Notes: generated by a model not told the origin, from the sequence alone. Positions 1-13,900 are shown, counted from the first letter of the stretch. The stretch: 64,000 bases of DNA from Echinometra lucunter (GCA_029962745.1 CM057156.1:3122114-3186113), one strand, 5' to 3'. Program-made: numbers and translations.

Positions 1-1565
1 GATTGAGGCCACAAACTAATATACTAGTATGTGTGTGTCAGTAATAAATTCAGAGCCTAACAATTGCAACTGTGTACTGCAGCTGAAATTCCTTTGTACT
101 TCTTTCAACCCAGGGTCATTGACAGGTGCAGTGTACAACAGCATTGTTGTGTCTGAATTAATTGTCGACACACACACATCTTGGCTCCTCTTTTTTTCAA
201 ATCAAAAAGTGAAAATCTAATGAAAAGTTTTAACTTTTGAGCGATGTTTTAACACCTAGTACGATCCAACGTCACAGGTGAAATACAGTATAGGATGATT
301 GCTAGAAACACTATAAATTTGAAAATTATTAGTAAACGAAGCTATATCACATTTAAGTAATCAACTTGACCCAAGGCATTCCATGTCAGCCGCACCCCCC
401 GATGGAGAGGGGACGATCCTTCTTCAGGACTGATATCACAAGACGGGGGCGTAGATAGCAGGCGGGGGGGGGGGATGGGGTATTTTTTTTCCATATTGTT
501 TTATTCTGATTTCATGAACAAAATGTATAACATTTCAAATCACATAATATAATATTTTACATTTCATATTTTGACTTTTTCAATAACTTAATGTAAGCAT
601 GAATCATATATAACTTAAAAGAGAAACAATGAAATCAGTTATTATAAAAATGTTGAAGCACCACTCCTCCCCCCCCCCCCCCCCCCCCGTCCCAACAAAA
701 AGTCTTCACTTGTACATTTTGTAGAGGGCGATATACACATGTTGTGTCTTTAAAAAGAAAAACAAAATCTACAAGAAAAGAACAAAGGAGACCCAAATCC
801 AATACAAACTAATAAACAAATAGATCTCCCCCCCCCCCCCCCCCACACACACACTTTTATTTATACCTGAGAAAACGTACACTTGTAATTTAGGGAAAAT
901 CGTATTATTTTGACGATTTGTTAGGATGCAGATACAGGTTTCAAATTAGGGGAGAGATTGGTTAACATGAGTAATGTTTTTTCATGACCCCATTGGGGAC
1001 GACCCCATCTCTATCACAATTACAGATTATTACCATATGATTTCGCTTGTTTGAGGACACCGTAGAAGCAAGTCTAGCGGGAATCTCAAATGGGGTCGAC
1101 TGAACAATTTTACACTTCAAATCGTCAAAAAAATCATCTTAAATATTAATATGGATCAGTGGAGGAAATGGCTTCTAAGCTTTTAAAAGCTCAGTGTTTA
1201 CTTCAGGCGATCAACAACGAAAACTTAAGGTTTGTGGGCTAAATTTTAACTTTGATATGATTGACCGCAATCGTGCGTCCATGGACATGATGGACCATGC
1301 ACTAATGCAGGGCAGCATCACCAGCACTGACTGCGCTGTGCCTGCAGCCCTAAAGTGGCAGCGTCCCCGGGCCGAGGCTACCCGCTACCACCCGTAGGTC
1401 AAAACGGCGTTTTGAATAGCGAAACAAATTGCCGACGCGAACGCGAAATACATTGACTTAGATCTAGATCTTCTATAGAAGAGAAGAAAAGTTTTGATTT
1501 TACTTACCAGCAACACTGTTGAGCAATGTTCCTGAGGCTCTTTTCCCCTTCCTGCTTCCTCAGTC
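1..1565. repeat. Dispersed direct repeat, copy 1 (left of the fucosyltransferase gene)
   Basis: This stretch is repeated almost base for base at 5416-6615 in the same orientation, beginning with the same bases (gattgaggccacaaactaat). This copy is longer because positions about 480-890 hold extra sequence bounded by poly-G and poly-C/CA runs, where copy 2 has only about 70 bases. Both copies stop matching just after a minus-strand splice-donor-like site (rc TTGCTGGTAAGT). No coding sequence of recognisable family is seen. It may be a mobile element or a duplicated gene flank. Confidence 0.85.
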
Positions 1566-2104
1566 ATGTCAGTGTTCCTGCTGAGTGCTGACAATGACAT
1601 CATCAGGCATGTCAGGGGTGGTATTCTGAACACCATTTTAACTGTGTTTTAAGTTCTGTTATAACTTCTGTTTCAACTGAAATGAAAGTCACCAAATACA
1701 ACAATATTATTGCTTTATTATACGTTCTCTTTCCCTCCTCTTCTCCTTCCTTCTCCTTTTTTTTTTCTTATTTTTCTGAATTTTCTCTCTCCTATCATCA
1801 TGTTGTACTCTTGGTTTGTGTGGTACAAAATCAAATTCCTTATTCTACTCCGTATAATCTACTTGATATTTGTTTCCCGCCAATTATCATGATTATGTTT
1901 ACCAAATCTTATTTTATCAAAGGGAAGCTGTCCGAGTGACAAAACTTTTTTTTTTGTCTGTTTTATGTTGTTGTTGTTTTTTACAGCTGTGCCCAATTCA
2001 TTTGTCATGTTTATGTCCACTCTAGACTAGTGAATTATGTAATGAATTACATGTTGATGGGTTTTTTTCTCCATTTTTTCCTTTTTTATACAAAGCTGGA
2101 ATCT
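1566..2104. other. Gene-free stretch
   Basis: AT-rich sequence with a pyrimidine-rich tract at about 1728-1790. Short open frames here have no recognisable domains. I see nothing else in it. Confidence 0.5.
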
Positions 2105-2393
2105 ACACTCTTAAAAAAAGAATGACTGATACACTTTTCTAGTAAAAGCTGAAACAAAATGACTAGAGCTGTATGAGTAGAACATATAGGATCACACTGG
2201 CTCCGACACTAATTTGACACGATTCTATACTAGTGAAAATGACCAGAATTCTAGTAAAAGTTTTGTTCTTTTTTACAACAACTTTGGTCATTGTCACTAG
2301 AAAATGTGTCAGTTTTGACTAGATTAGTTTCGATGCCTGTGCCATCCGCTAATCTAGTCAAATCTGACTAGAGCCTTTTTATAGTGAATTTCT
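2105..2393. repeat. Short-motif-iterating inverted element (CTAGT motif)
   Basis: Ends read CACTCTTAAAAA on the left and, inverted, CACTATAAAAAG on the right. The interior repeats CTAGT/ACTAG-type words (ttctagtaaaa, gactaga, tactagtg, cactagaaaa, gactagattag, ctagtcaaa, gactagagcc). Words in the left half recur inverted in the right half, for example gtgaaaatgacc against ggtcattgtcac. It looks like a non-autonomous foldback element. Confidence 0.5.
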
Positions 2394-2959
2394 TAAAGTG
2401 CACTGAAATAACCATGTTCCATAAGTTTTGGATAAATGCATGAAATACTTTGCTAAATTTTCATTCAAGTGTGCATTTTGTCATTATGAGAGACATGGCA
2501 AAACAGATATTAGCTGATTTATATAAAAAGGGGGCTTTATGAAAGTATATTGATGATGATTAATGAAAACAAAAGGGTCATCGTAACGTAAGGTTTACGT
2601 TCCAACCAAAGACGGTTCCAACCGTCGACGTGCACATGCTATGATCTGCATAAAGCAAATTTTACAAAAACCTTCTCCACCAGAGCGTACTGCTATATAC
2701 CACTTCCAATATATAAATTATACACTTATACACTTATATACACTTATGTAGTTTACATTCGGAGGCTGAGTAATACTAATCAGCAACATTGACACCTATG
2801 ACAGGTATCAGAGTATGAAGGGTTTGAAAGGTGTGTTCTTCCTATTACTTATACATCCTTCCACTACAAAGGCAATAATTTCAGAAAAGTGCCACAAATT
2901 TGTAATTGCATCACTTTTCAAGTATAAATTATATGGCCAGTATCGAGATCTACTTGACG

Positions 2960-4219
2960 TTAGAACTTGTGGGGGAAGCCGGTCTGCTTCGGGCATGATC
3001 TACTCCACCATTCTTCCATGCTTGGAAAAACCTCTCCCTCATAATGTACGTCAAAAGAGACATCTTTTTCATATTTCAAGATTTTCGACACTACCTTACA
3101 CAAATATGGGGGAGACAAAATTATCTTCTCTGCAACACGTCTTACTGATCCATACCGTTTCCATTCAAAATATGAATTGTACAACGTATCGTTTTAATCT
3201 AAAAGATTGAGATACTTGGTAAGATCATCAATAGATTTGAAGTCTTGGAGATGAATAAACGAATTGGATGGTGCAACTTGAAGATAGTCTTTCTTTGGTG
3301 CGCCATACACAATAGGGAGGACGTCATGTTCTAAGGAATTCCTCCAAAATTTTTCAGTAATGTAGTCTCTACATTCACTGTTTTCCAATGCCAAGTAGAA
3401 TTTATATTTACGGATACGATTCCAGCAGTCCTCTGTATCTTTTTTGCAGCGTAGATTTCCACATCCTCCATAAATATCCACCGGGATATGCTGGGAGAGC
3501 TTTTTGACAAATCCATAACGTTGCCAAGAAGAATCCCGACAATTTGATGCCATCCACACCACCTTACCTGTTTTCCCCTTGGCCCAATTTCGATGTTCAT
3601 CTGGAGGAATTTGTGGTTCAGTGGTATCATAAAAACCATAGGGCCCGTATATTGTTGACGATGGCTTGTATGATATGGTGTAATTATATGCATATTGATA
3701 TTTCTTAGGTGGTACTACTTTCTTGCTTGTATGAATAGGACTCTCCAAGGAATAAAAAGCCCAAACTTGGTTCGATGGGCGCCTCTTCTGCATCTCATCC
3801 CAAGCCCAGTTGGTTCTATGGAACAAAACTACCGCATCACTTCTCTCCATTGTCTGAAAGTTGGTATCTTGAACGAAACGAATACCACAGTCTAATCCTT
3901 GGCATTCAAAATCTTGCGGTGTTTGAGGCTCCTTGCTTCCTCTCCAGACTTGGACCTGACGAAAACAAGTTTGCGGGGATTGCAGCTTCCGGGTTTTCTT
4001 GATGCTTAAAAAATATCTGTCCCCTACATTGGAAGTGAGTGTCGTGTTTTCCGCTTGGTCACTTCCCCATTGGCGTATCCCATACCGAGCAATCGGAGGT
4101 GGGGAGACGTCATGGCGAAGATAATCATATTTCTGAACACTGAATATTGCCATTGTCAGACATGATAACACCAGCAACCCAAGAACCAGTGATTGCTTGT
4201 TTATTATCCTGGCTTCCAT
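2960..4219 (-). CDS. Alpha-1,3-fucosyltransferase-like (GT10), one in-frame stop
   Basis: Predicted Golgi type II membrane enzyme that would transfer fucose from GDP-fucose to glycan acceptors. It is a single exon of 420 codons (419 residue positions plus the final stop). Seen: a short cytoplasmic tail and a hydrophobic anchor at about residues 10-28, a stem, then the GT10 catalytic region with SNCRDSSWQRYGFVKKL at 225-241, VDIYGGCG at 247-254 and the family signature YKFYLALENSECR...DYITEKFWRN at 272-294. Sequence after YLNLLD (to residue 341) meets a TAA at 3194-3196. The same frame then continues as NDTLYNSYFEWKRYG and on to a natural stop at 2960-2962, so 78 conserved C-terminal codons lie past the stop. 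This is either a recent pseudogene, a null allele or a base error. The family call is firm; functionality is doubtful. It is flanked by direct repeats at 1-1565 and 5416-6615. Confidence 0.9.
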
Positions 4220-5357
4220 CTCTAATCAGAATAAGTCTCAGTCTATACTGTTCGCCAAAATCCAATTCACGATACGAAAAAAACCATACTGAAGCAACGA
4301 AGGGAGTTGATACGTCTGCGCTCTTTGACGATCGAGTAGAGGGTTATTTTTTCAATACCAATCGAAGTCCATAATTTCTTCTCAGTGTGGTTTTAAAGTC
4401 GTTTAAACTATGACAGTATGTTCATCTTAATCAGTTAATACAAATATTTGAACCTTCGCTGCATGATCAAATACCATAAACAATGTTCTAAAAAGCAATA
4501 CACGTATATACAACTAAGCACATGGAAGATCGCTTATATAAAGATGCCATTAATGACAACTTGGCAAATTTTGAACAAAAGTTACTCCTGACTACCCAAC
4601 AACTTGTCAGAGTTTTGCCACAGCCCATAGCAATTGTATACAAACTGAATATGCCGTATTTGGAATGCAATCAAATATAGACCTGTTTCCTAATGTATTC
4701 AAATTTATGCACTCTTCTCTCCAGAACTCTTGGTTACCGAGAGTTCACCTGTTATGCACAAGGACATCTGAATAGAAGGAATCCAGTTTTGCACACAATT
4801 ACTTGTTGCTAACATCGGACTTCATCCGGCAAGCTTCTCAGGTGTCAAGGGACGCTTTGGTTCAATTGAATAAGCAGGTCTTTTCAATGAACTACTCTTT
4901 GTCACATACTTGTAAAAACTGTTACATTAATTCAGCTGTTACAAAACTGATATTTTGTTACAATAGTCATATTGCAGATTGCATTCATTAAACGTAAGAT
5001 CAAGCAGTGCCGACCTAGCAACGCGTAATGTATTCGATGTGCATTCTATATCAATCATATGAAGTATAACAATCATCATTGACTTGCAACCATGGTGAAT
5101 CGCTTGGCTTGGTAAACGAGTGAAAATTTTGAATTAAAATGGTCTGTTCCATGAAATTATACCAGGTGTTAAAAATACATTTGACCCTTTTAATAGTTGA
5201 TAACTCACAATTTAAAACTCGAAAGACTGAGGTTTTCACGGTGTAAAGATGAAGAATGTCAAATTTATTTGAACTAGGTTTTGTGAAGTTTTCTTCAATT
5301 GAATGTTCGTAAAATAATGCTCTGAATATTTAATGAGATATTCTTTCTCTTGCCCCC

Positions 5358-5390
<33 letters not shown>

Positions 5391-5415
5391 CTTTCTTTCT
5401 TTCCTTTTTTTTTTG
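4220..5415. other. Upstream flank of the fucosyltransferase gene
   Basis: No gene seen. The stretch should hold the promoter of the minus-strand fucosyltransferase gene, but no convincing core element was recognised. It ends in a CTTTT/CTTT microsatellite (about 5361-5415) that abuts repeat copy 2. Confidence 0.5.
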
Positions 5416-6615
5416 ATTGAGGCCACAAACTAATATACTAGTATGTGTGTGTCAGTAATAAATTCAGAGCCTAACAATTGCAACTGTGTACTGCAGCTGA
5501 AATTCTTTTGTACTTCTTTCAACCCAGGGTCATTGACAGGTGCAGTGTACAACAGCATTGTTGTGTCTGAATTAATTGTCGACACACACACAATTGGCTC
5601 CTCTTTTTTTTTTTAATCAAAAAGTGAAAATCTAATTAAAAGTTTTAACTTTTGAGCGATGTTTTAACACCTAGTACGATCCAACGTCACAGGTGAAATA
5701 CAGTATAGGATGATTGCTAGAAACACTATAAATTTGAAAATTATTAGTAAACGAAGCTATATCACATTTAAGTAATCAACTTGACCCAAGGCATTACAAG
5801 TCAGCCGCACCCCCCGATGGAGAGGGGGCGATCCTTCTTCAGGCCAGGACTGATATCACAAGACGGGGGCGTAGATAGCGGGGGGGGAGGGGATGGGGTA
5901 TGCATTCCCCCCCCCCCCACACACACACACACACACTTTTATTTATACCTGAGAAAACGTACACTTGTAATTTAGGGAGAATCGTATTATTTGTTAGGAT
6001 GCAGATACGGTTTCAAATTAGGGGAGAGATTGGTTAACATGAGTAATGTTTTTTCATGACCCCATTGGGGACGACGTCCCCATCTCTATCACAATTACAG
6101 ATTATTACCATATGATTTCGCTTGTTTGAGGACACCGTAGAAGCAAGTCTAGCGGGAATCTCAAATGTGTCGACTGAACAATTTTACACTTCAAATCGTC
6201 AAAAAATCATCTTAAATATTAATATGGATCAGTGGAGGAAATGGCTTCTAAGCTTTTAAAAGCCCAATGTTTACTTCAGGCGATCAACAACGAAAACTTA
6301 AGGTTTGTGGGCTAAATTTTAACTTTGATATGATTGACCGCAATCGTGCGTCCTTGCACTGATGCATGCAGGGCAGCATCATCAGCAGTTACTGCGCTGT
6401 GCCTGCAGCCTTCGGAGGCTAAAGTGGCAGCGTCCCCGAGGCTACCCGCTACCACCCCGTAGGTCAAAACGGCGTTTTGAATAGCGAAACAAATTGCAGA
6501 CGGGAACGCGAAATACATGGACTTAGATCTTCTATAAAAGAGAAGAAAAGTTTTGATTTTACTTACCAGCAATGTTCCTGAGGCTCTCAATTTTCCCTTT
6601 CCTGCTTCATCAGGT
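5416..6615. repeat. Dispersed direct repeat, copy 2
   Basis: Second copy of 1-1565, same orientation and very similar throughout, with small indels and a short G/C-run segment (5880-5935) in place of the longer insert of copy 1. It ends near the same minus-strand donor-like sequence (acttaccagcaa at about 6560-6571). Confidence 0.85.
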
Positions 6616-7613
6616 TCATATCTGACACATGTCTGATTCTGTCATTTTCTGACATGTCTGATGAATGAACTGAAAATGGTGAATTTTAAGAAGAAAACTG
6701 ACATTTATCAGACTCGTAGGTCGACAGCATGCTGCCGAGTAACCAACAGAAAAGCATGCTACGTAGTTTCGCTACAGAATTGTCAATTTTGAACACAGGA
6801 TGAGTGGGCCCGGGGGATATGTCTCAATGAGGCCTGTACACATGGTGCATCATCTGTGTAAACGAAAACGTATAAAAAGAGTTGTTTTCCAGCACCAGGC
6901 GGAGAACCCGGGGATTCCGTTAAGGGTATCAAAAACAGAAATAATCTGGTAAAAGGGTATCAAATTCAGAGGAATGATGATGATGACGTTGAGGAGTATC
7001 TCTAAGAAGAAGAAGATGTACATGTCTCATCACAGAAACCATTCAGCCACACAATAAACTACAGTGTATAGAATCAGTAATTTTCATCAAATAACCAGGA
7101 ATCTGAGAGCCGAGAGGTACATGTATTTCAAAGTCATTTTGAACGTGATTATGGAACTGGTTCCAGGACCCAGGCTTGAGAGACTTGGGCGCAGGTAGTC
7201 CGACACCAGCAGGGCCAAGTGCCCCCCCCCCCCCAAGGCCTTGTGCAATATATACTGACCTTCGAAACTTTCCTTCGAATCAAAAGCAAGTCCCAGCCTA
7301 ACCCCTGCATAAGTTTTGTAGCACTGATGGTTTGCCTGTAGTCATTGCATACCATACATGTATGGTTCCTTGTGTGTTTTGTGCTTGACTGATCTCCTCT
7401 GGCATGTTACATGTACATATACATATGTTGACTGACAAGCCCTTTACTGTGGATCTTATAAAACATCTCACATTGGTGGAGGACAAGACTATGTTTCAGT
7501 ATTTCCCCTATGATGTCCTAACTAAATCCATGAGACGTGAGAATGGAGGTGACCTTAGCTTGCTTCTCTTGTGTAAATCACACTGTAGAATACTGAAATG
7601 GGCGTAAATGTCG
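6616..7613. other. Gene-free stretch upstream of ANKLE1
   Basis: The missing 5' exon or exons of the ANKLE1-like gene probably lie here or further upstream. The first exon found starts in codon phase 2, so at least one earlier exon is required. I could not identify a start codon with a matching donor. Confidence 0.4.
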
Positions 7614-7910
7614 GGTGTTTCATAAAGCTGTTAGTAAAGTTACAAATGTCTTTACGAACAACTTTAATATGAAGTGCAAAATGGGATGCCCAAAGTATCC
7701 CCATAATTTCCCATAATCTTAGTTAAATTGTGGCAAAAAATATACTTCACAATAAAAATGGTGGTAAACAGTAGTAATGTTAATCTACATGTATGTCTGC
7801 ATATTTCACCTTTTATGCAATTTTTAATGCAATCATTGAGAATCCCATTTGGCTTGCCATATTCAAGTCATTCTTAAAGTCATTCGCAACTTTACGAACA
7901 GCCTTATAAC
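7614..7910. repeat. MITE with long imperfect inverted ends
   Basis: The left end (cataaagctgttagtaaagt) recurs inverted at the right end (aactttacgaacagccttat), giving TIRs of about 35 bp around an AT-rich core. Part of the same element recurs at about 59405-59536 in the same orientation (tgcatatttcacctttt, gattgagaatcc, attcaagtcattc). Confidence 0.65.
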
Positions 7911-7992
7911 CCACCCCCCTCCTTCCCCCAGTTAGCATGTAACGGAATCTCATTTAGACAGGTGTTCTATATATTTCTTATTCACATGACAG

Positions 7993-10900
7993 CCAAGCAG
8001 CAGTATTGCTTGAAGAGGGAGCATGTCCAAACCTGATACTTCCAGCTGAGGGTGTGAGTCCCTTTCATCTAGCTGTAGGATGTGATTCTCGTCATGCTTT
8101 ACATCTCACTACTCTGTTTCTAGAGCACGGTGCTGATCCAAATGTCAGGTACATGTAGGCGTATTGCAATTACTTTCTGCCATGTAATGACAAAAGGAAG
8201 CAACTCTGTAGAATGTGTTTCTTAGTAAATGAAGAAAATATGTCACTATTTTATGTGAAAATCTGGAAAGTGGGGTCATATGACCTTAATTTCTCTATCA
8301 TTATATGGGGCATACTTAGAAGTACCCCAAATCAAGAAAATCAGCTTTTTAAAAAAATCAGGGTTATTTCTTTTTGCCATTGGATGGCAGTGTGGCTATA
8401 AAGTATGTATCACTGTGTGACAATGTATCAGATTGTTTTCTTCTTAGCGTACTTTATTTTTGTTTTTTGTATGGTGTTTGGTGTGAAATACGAGGATGTG
8501 TGTAATGAGCTCTGTTTACCGTATTTAATTATTAATTTTGGAGGTATGGACCTAAATTTTGGTGCCCATGTGTCCTTGGTGTCTTTTAGCATCGGGACCT
8601 GCAAATGCATTTAAAGACGCTACATGTAGGTGGTGGGCTTTCATGGGGAATTTGACACCATGGGTGCTTACCCAGGAACAGGTGTTGTCCATCACTATGA
8701 GTTTTGTGACCAACAGACCTTATGTAATGCTCTGTATATTCCACCCTTTGCCCCATATGGCAAAGTCATCATCTCACTTTCCCTGGCCCGAGAATGCCCG
8801 CCGCAGGCCAAAGAATGCTTATGGTGGGACAGCTTGTTTTGCAGTGCTCCAGAAATGTAGCTCTATCACAGGTATTTCCAGTGCTTTTCACAAAGTCTGG
8901 TGTCAGCAAATTATGATCCATTCCCCATGAAAGCCCACGAATGAATGTCTTTAATTCCATTTTTTAACTCTATGTCACTGTAAGTACCAACGTGATGTCA
9001 TCCTATTGTTACTCTACTCTTGCATTGTAATATTCCTATGTATTTCCTTTCTATGTCATGTCTCAACAGATCAACTGAGGGTTTGACTCCCATTCATGTA
9101 GCTGCGTCATGGGGCAGGTTTCAAGCCCTGGAACTTCTTCTATGGAATGGGGGTGACCCCTTCCTCGAAGAGGAAGATGGAAAAACGGCCAAGAACATGG
9201 CAGAGAGCAATGGGCACTGGGACTGCATCGATCTCCTGGATACATGGATGAACAGACAGGAGGATACGGATGAGGGAGAAGAGGAGGAGGAGGAGGAGGA
9301 GGAGGAGGATAGACAAAGTTTCACTGATGTTCCCTTTGCTTCACATAACGGAACCAATGGTAAATTTTCCTTTCTAGCATTTCATTAACCCATTTGTGAC
9401 AGAGGTCCACATTTTGTGGTTTGGCCTAATATCTTTTGATGCAGAGCCCTAAAAATCATACCAAATACATGAGCAGAAAGAGCAAAAAAATCTACACAAA
9501 CTGTGCCCATTTTGGTTGCATCAATATTCGTTGTTCGATGCTGAAAATTTTTTAAAGGAAAATAAGCATTAAAATCCTTAAATTGGCGATGTGATAGAAA
9601 GTTTCAAATCACTGTTTTTCCTTTCAAATTGGCAACTTTTTGACTTCTCATCATAATTTCTGTCAATTTATATTCATTTCAGATACATGATGTTTTATAA
9701 GAAAAATGTAGCAATAAAATAAATATGTTGGTGTTGCCAATTTGAAGAATAAAAGCTGATCAAATTAGGCTTTAAATAATTCTTGTCACGAATGGGTTAA
9801 AGAAGATGTACATCTACTTTGGTGTTCTAATTTGTGTTGCAATCAACTTTCTTCATAATAGCAATCAGAATATATTGCGTGAGCATTAGGATATCCTGTA
9901 AAACATTGGAAATAAGTGCTCTGCAGTTCTTTTCAGAATTTAAAAATGTCAACTCTTCCAACACGATAAATCATCCAAAAGACTGGATAAAGAGGCATTT
10001 CTGTGGAAAATGACTGTGTAGTAATCAGGTCCATAAAGTTGGAGTCTGAGGTCAAATAGAGTCTCTCTCAAAAATCTGAAACTTCTGATAAGATGTATTT
10101 TTGTATGTATGAAGAGAATTCCTACAGTTCATCCTCAGGGTAATACAGAGCTGCCAATTAGTAGGATTTTATCCTATTTAGTAGGATTTTTAAGAGGAAT
10201 ATGACACTGAATAGGATTTTTCCCATTGAAATAGGATTTTTGAAACTTGTAAGAATGATTCTTTATACTGTTGGATGTTTCAAAATTTGAAACAAATAGG
10301 ATTTTGGGCTTGAAAATAGGATAAAAAGCAATAAAGAATAGGATTTTTTCCAAATTGGGGTTGGCAGCTCTGGTAATACTCTTTAAAGGTGAAGAGGATA
10401 TGTGTAAAAAAATTTGTACTTCACATTGCAAATACAAGGCATGCCAATCATGTAGAACGAATGATTGAAATACATGTAACCATAGAGAGCTCTGACTGTC
10501 GCATGGAACTCTGAGATTTTAAAGAGATAGAAGAGGCTATTAATTCTCTAAACATAAACATAATTTTGTATGAAGTGCAAGTGGTCATTTGCGGTTTGTT
10601 TGTTTTTTTGCCATCACATGAGAAATTTTGTGAAAGGGAAAGTCCACCCCAGAAGTTTCACTGTTTCAATAAAAGGGGATTCATTTGAACAGCATTTTAA
10701 AAAAGAAATGAGCAAAATCAGTCAAAGAATAAGAAAATTACACTCATTTACATTTTCTAGTAAATTACTCTGGCTCTGCAAATTGGCAACACTGATGACA
10801 TCATATGTGAGCAGCTCTCCATTCGCTTTGTATATGAAATTTCACATTTTCTCAATTTTCTTGGAAGTTGCACATTTTCTCACCCCATAGTCAAAGTATG

Positions 10901-13900
10901 TTATGTAAAAAGCAATTATTCTGAACATACATTGACTATGGGGGTTAGAAAATGTGTAACTTCCAAGAAAATTGAGAAAATGTGAAATTTAATGTACAAA
11001 GTGAATGGAGAGCTGCTCGCATATGATCTCATCAGTGTTGCCAATTTGCAGAGCCGAGAGTAATTCACTAGAAAATGTAAATGAGTGTAATTTTCTTATT
11101 CTTTGACCGATTTTACTCATTTCTTTTTTAAAATGCTGTTCAAATTTAACCCCTTTTATTGAATTAATGAAACTTCTGGGGTGGACTTTGCCTTTAAGAA
11201 AACATAGATAATTTGCAGTAATGTTCCAGTGTAGTAAATTGATATGTGGTAATAAACACATTTCTCTTGCACTATATTTCTTTATCCATGTCTGTATTTT
11301 AGATATCTATAGCCCTCTTTGTTCTCCAAGCAATCTGCCTCATCATGAGCTGTTGGATAACAAGTCACCTGACAAATATGGCCTCTTGAATAATAATTGC
11401 CAAACTGACTACCCCTGGAGTCCTTGCTCGGCGACAAGCTCTACTCTCAGCTCTGTGGACAATGAATTTTCTTCACAAGAACCAGAGAAAGATGACACTG
11501 ACTGTGATCTAGAGGACTATGAGATATCCTTCCCAAAGCAACATGCAACAAGCTATTCATCAAGCTTGCAGTCATCATATGAAGAGCAGTCTCTGAACCG
11601 TGCTCTTCAATCCTTGAACCTTGTCAACTACAGCCTGTCATCAAGTGCATCCAGCAGATCATCGTTATCGTCAGCAGCATCACCATCTATGGAAAAGACC
11701 AGCCCAAGTCAACCTGACCTACATTCAGAAGAGAGTAGCACCTCAGCTGATGAGCATACCTTGACAGGCTTTGGATTAGATGTAACTTCTCCAGACCATA
11801 CTGTGATGTTCTCCAAGGCTGCTGCAAAGGATAGGAGAAGAACCGTATTCTGCCCTCTTCAGTATCCAAGCTTAGAGTTTGAGGAAGGAAAAGACTCGCT
11901 TTCACCATGTTCTGCTACTGAAAGTGAGGTAAATGAAGAGGAAGGAGTAGGGGAACATGGAGGGGTAGACAAAGCAGAACAGGAACAGGAACATGAAGTT
12001 GAAGAAGTTGTTCCTGATGCATGTGAGGCATCTCCACCGTCATCTTATCATACAGCCCACAGTCCTGACTCCTCTCCTTGTTCCAGCATGTCTTCCAAAT
12101 CTGTTTACTACAACAGGAAATCAGGTGCATCTCTCATTGAGCATCACTTCCTTCCTGCCTCCGGAAATGAACCTTCTCTGCTAAACTTCAGTTTTGCATG
12201 CGCTGATGACACCATCTTCTATGACTGGACGTCGTTCAAATCGGACCCCAGTGAAGAAGATGTGCCTCAGAGGTTGGAGATCCCGCCTGAACTTGCCAAG
12301 TTGACCAATGATGAACTGAAGGTCAAACTTAATGATCTTGGGGAAGATGTTGGACCGGTGACTGCAACCACTAGGTCTGTGTATCTCAGTTTACTAGTGA
12401 GGCTAATGCAGGATGATGGTAACATGCAGAAGCGATTGAATGCAGAAACAGGCCTCATCCAACATTAGTAAGTGTACATGGCATTCTTTATTTCTTATTT
12501 CAAAATGGGAAACTTCACAGATTTTAATGTTGTTTTGGGGGCATGAAACATTTGCAAATGTCAACCATTTACAAAAGTCACAATTTACAGTTTTACAATC
12601 CTTGGGAGCTTTTGTTTTCTATGCTTCCTCTCCCAATGGTGGAAGATGAAATTTATCCAAGTATCTAGGTGATTTTGCAGAGAGCCTATTTGAAAGTGTA
12701 GGCATAGAACTAATTGCATATCATAATTGAAAGATTTGTGCAAACGAAAATGCTTTATTACAATGAATGAAATAAGTCAGGATTTTATTAACCCGTTGCC
12801 TGCTGGAACTGGATGGCCCCTGTATTAAAGTGATTACACATTGGTAAAAAATATTTTTATATACAGTGTATGATCGAGAATAGAATTCTAAGAAAAATTA
12901 CATTAAAAATATGATAATTTTCAATCAAAATCAATGCATTTTGGCTAATATTTTTCATAAAAAGTCAAGAGCTGACCAAAAAATTTGAGTATAAGGTATG
13001 ACGTAAAAGTGGGTACCCAGCTTCGCACATTGCAGTTGTGCTGCGCGCGAGACTGTACAATATGTATTATAACTTGTGCGCATTTTGCTAGAAGTGCGCA
13101 ACAAGGTACCCACTTTGACGTCATGTTGACGTAAAAGTGGGTACTCAGTTGAAACTGGGTCACAGCTGAAGGCTCAAAAATATCCTGAAATCTTACCGCA
13201 TTTGGGGGTTTCCTTGGCAACACGACTTTTTAAAAAACTTTAGGCAGATGATTTTCTGCTGATAAAATCATGCTCTTTTAAATGACGCTAACATTGTTTC
13301 AGCATTGGGTACCCCCTTTAAGTCTATGGGAAAGAGAGAATTCAGTATTCAATGGGTTAAAGCTGATGACCTGGGCCTGGTACTATTCAATTGAATACTT
13401 GGATTAAGTAAAAATTTTACTAAGTATTTACTTGGCTAAGAAATTTGCTTAAGTCATATTCAATTCAGTACTTTGAATTTCACTTTAGTAAGCCAGACTT
13501 TAAGCCAAAATTCTTACTGATAAGCATTGTGACGTCATATTTTCAATGCGCAATTAACATGTCGCATCCAAATACGTTTGAGCATGCTATGATATAATTA
13601 TGCGCAGCTCATGATGGCTGCGTATAAAAACCTATGCCTGCCAATCAAGGTCTCCAAAATAAATGGCCTAAGTCTCCTAGGTAGGTGTCTGAGATTTAGA
13701 GTAAAATACTTAGCCATAATATTGAGTTGAATACCAGACTTTGCTAAGTATTTTATCTAAGTAAAATACTAAGACACATACTCATATTTCTGACTTAAGT
13801 ATTAAATTGAATACCGGCCCTGGTGCTTAGGGAAACATTCTTATCCTTGCCTACCTGTAATTCCATTCAGATTTCCAGTATGAGCTTGCCGAGGTATTGA

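Noticed and set aside
2815..3210. 131-residue plus-strand frame
   Set aside because: Antisense shadow of the fucosyltransferase C-terminal region.
10570..11261. Similar small proteins on opposite strands
   Set aside because: They are the two arms of one palindrome read outward.
12419..12468. Extension of the LEM exon to the TAG at 12466
   Set aside because: Only the donor at 12419 joins in phase to the next conserved exon; the extension encodes nothing conserved.
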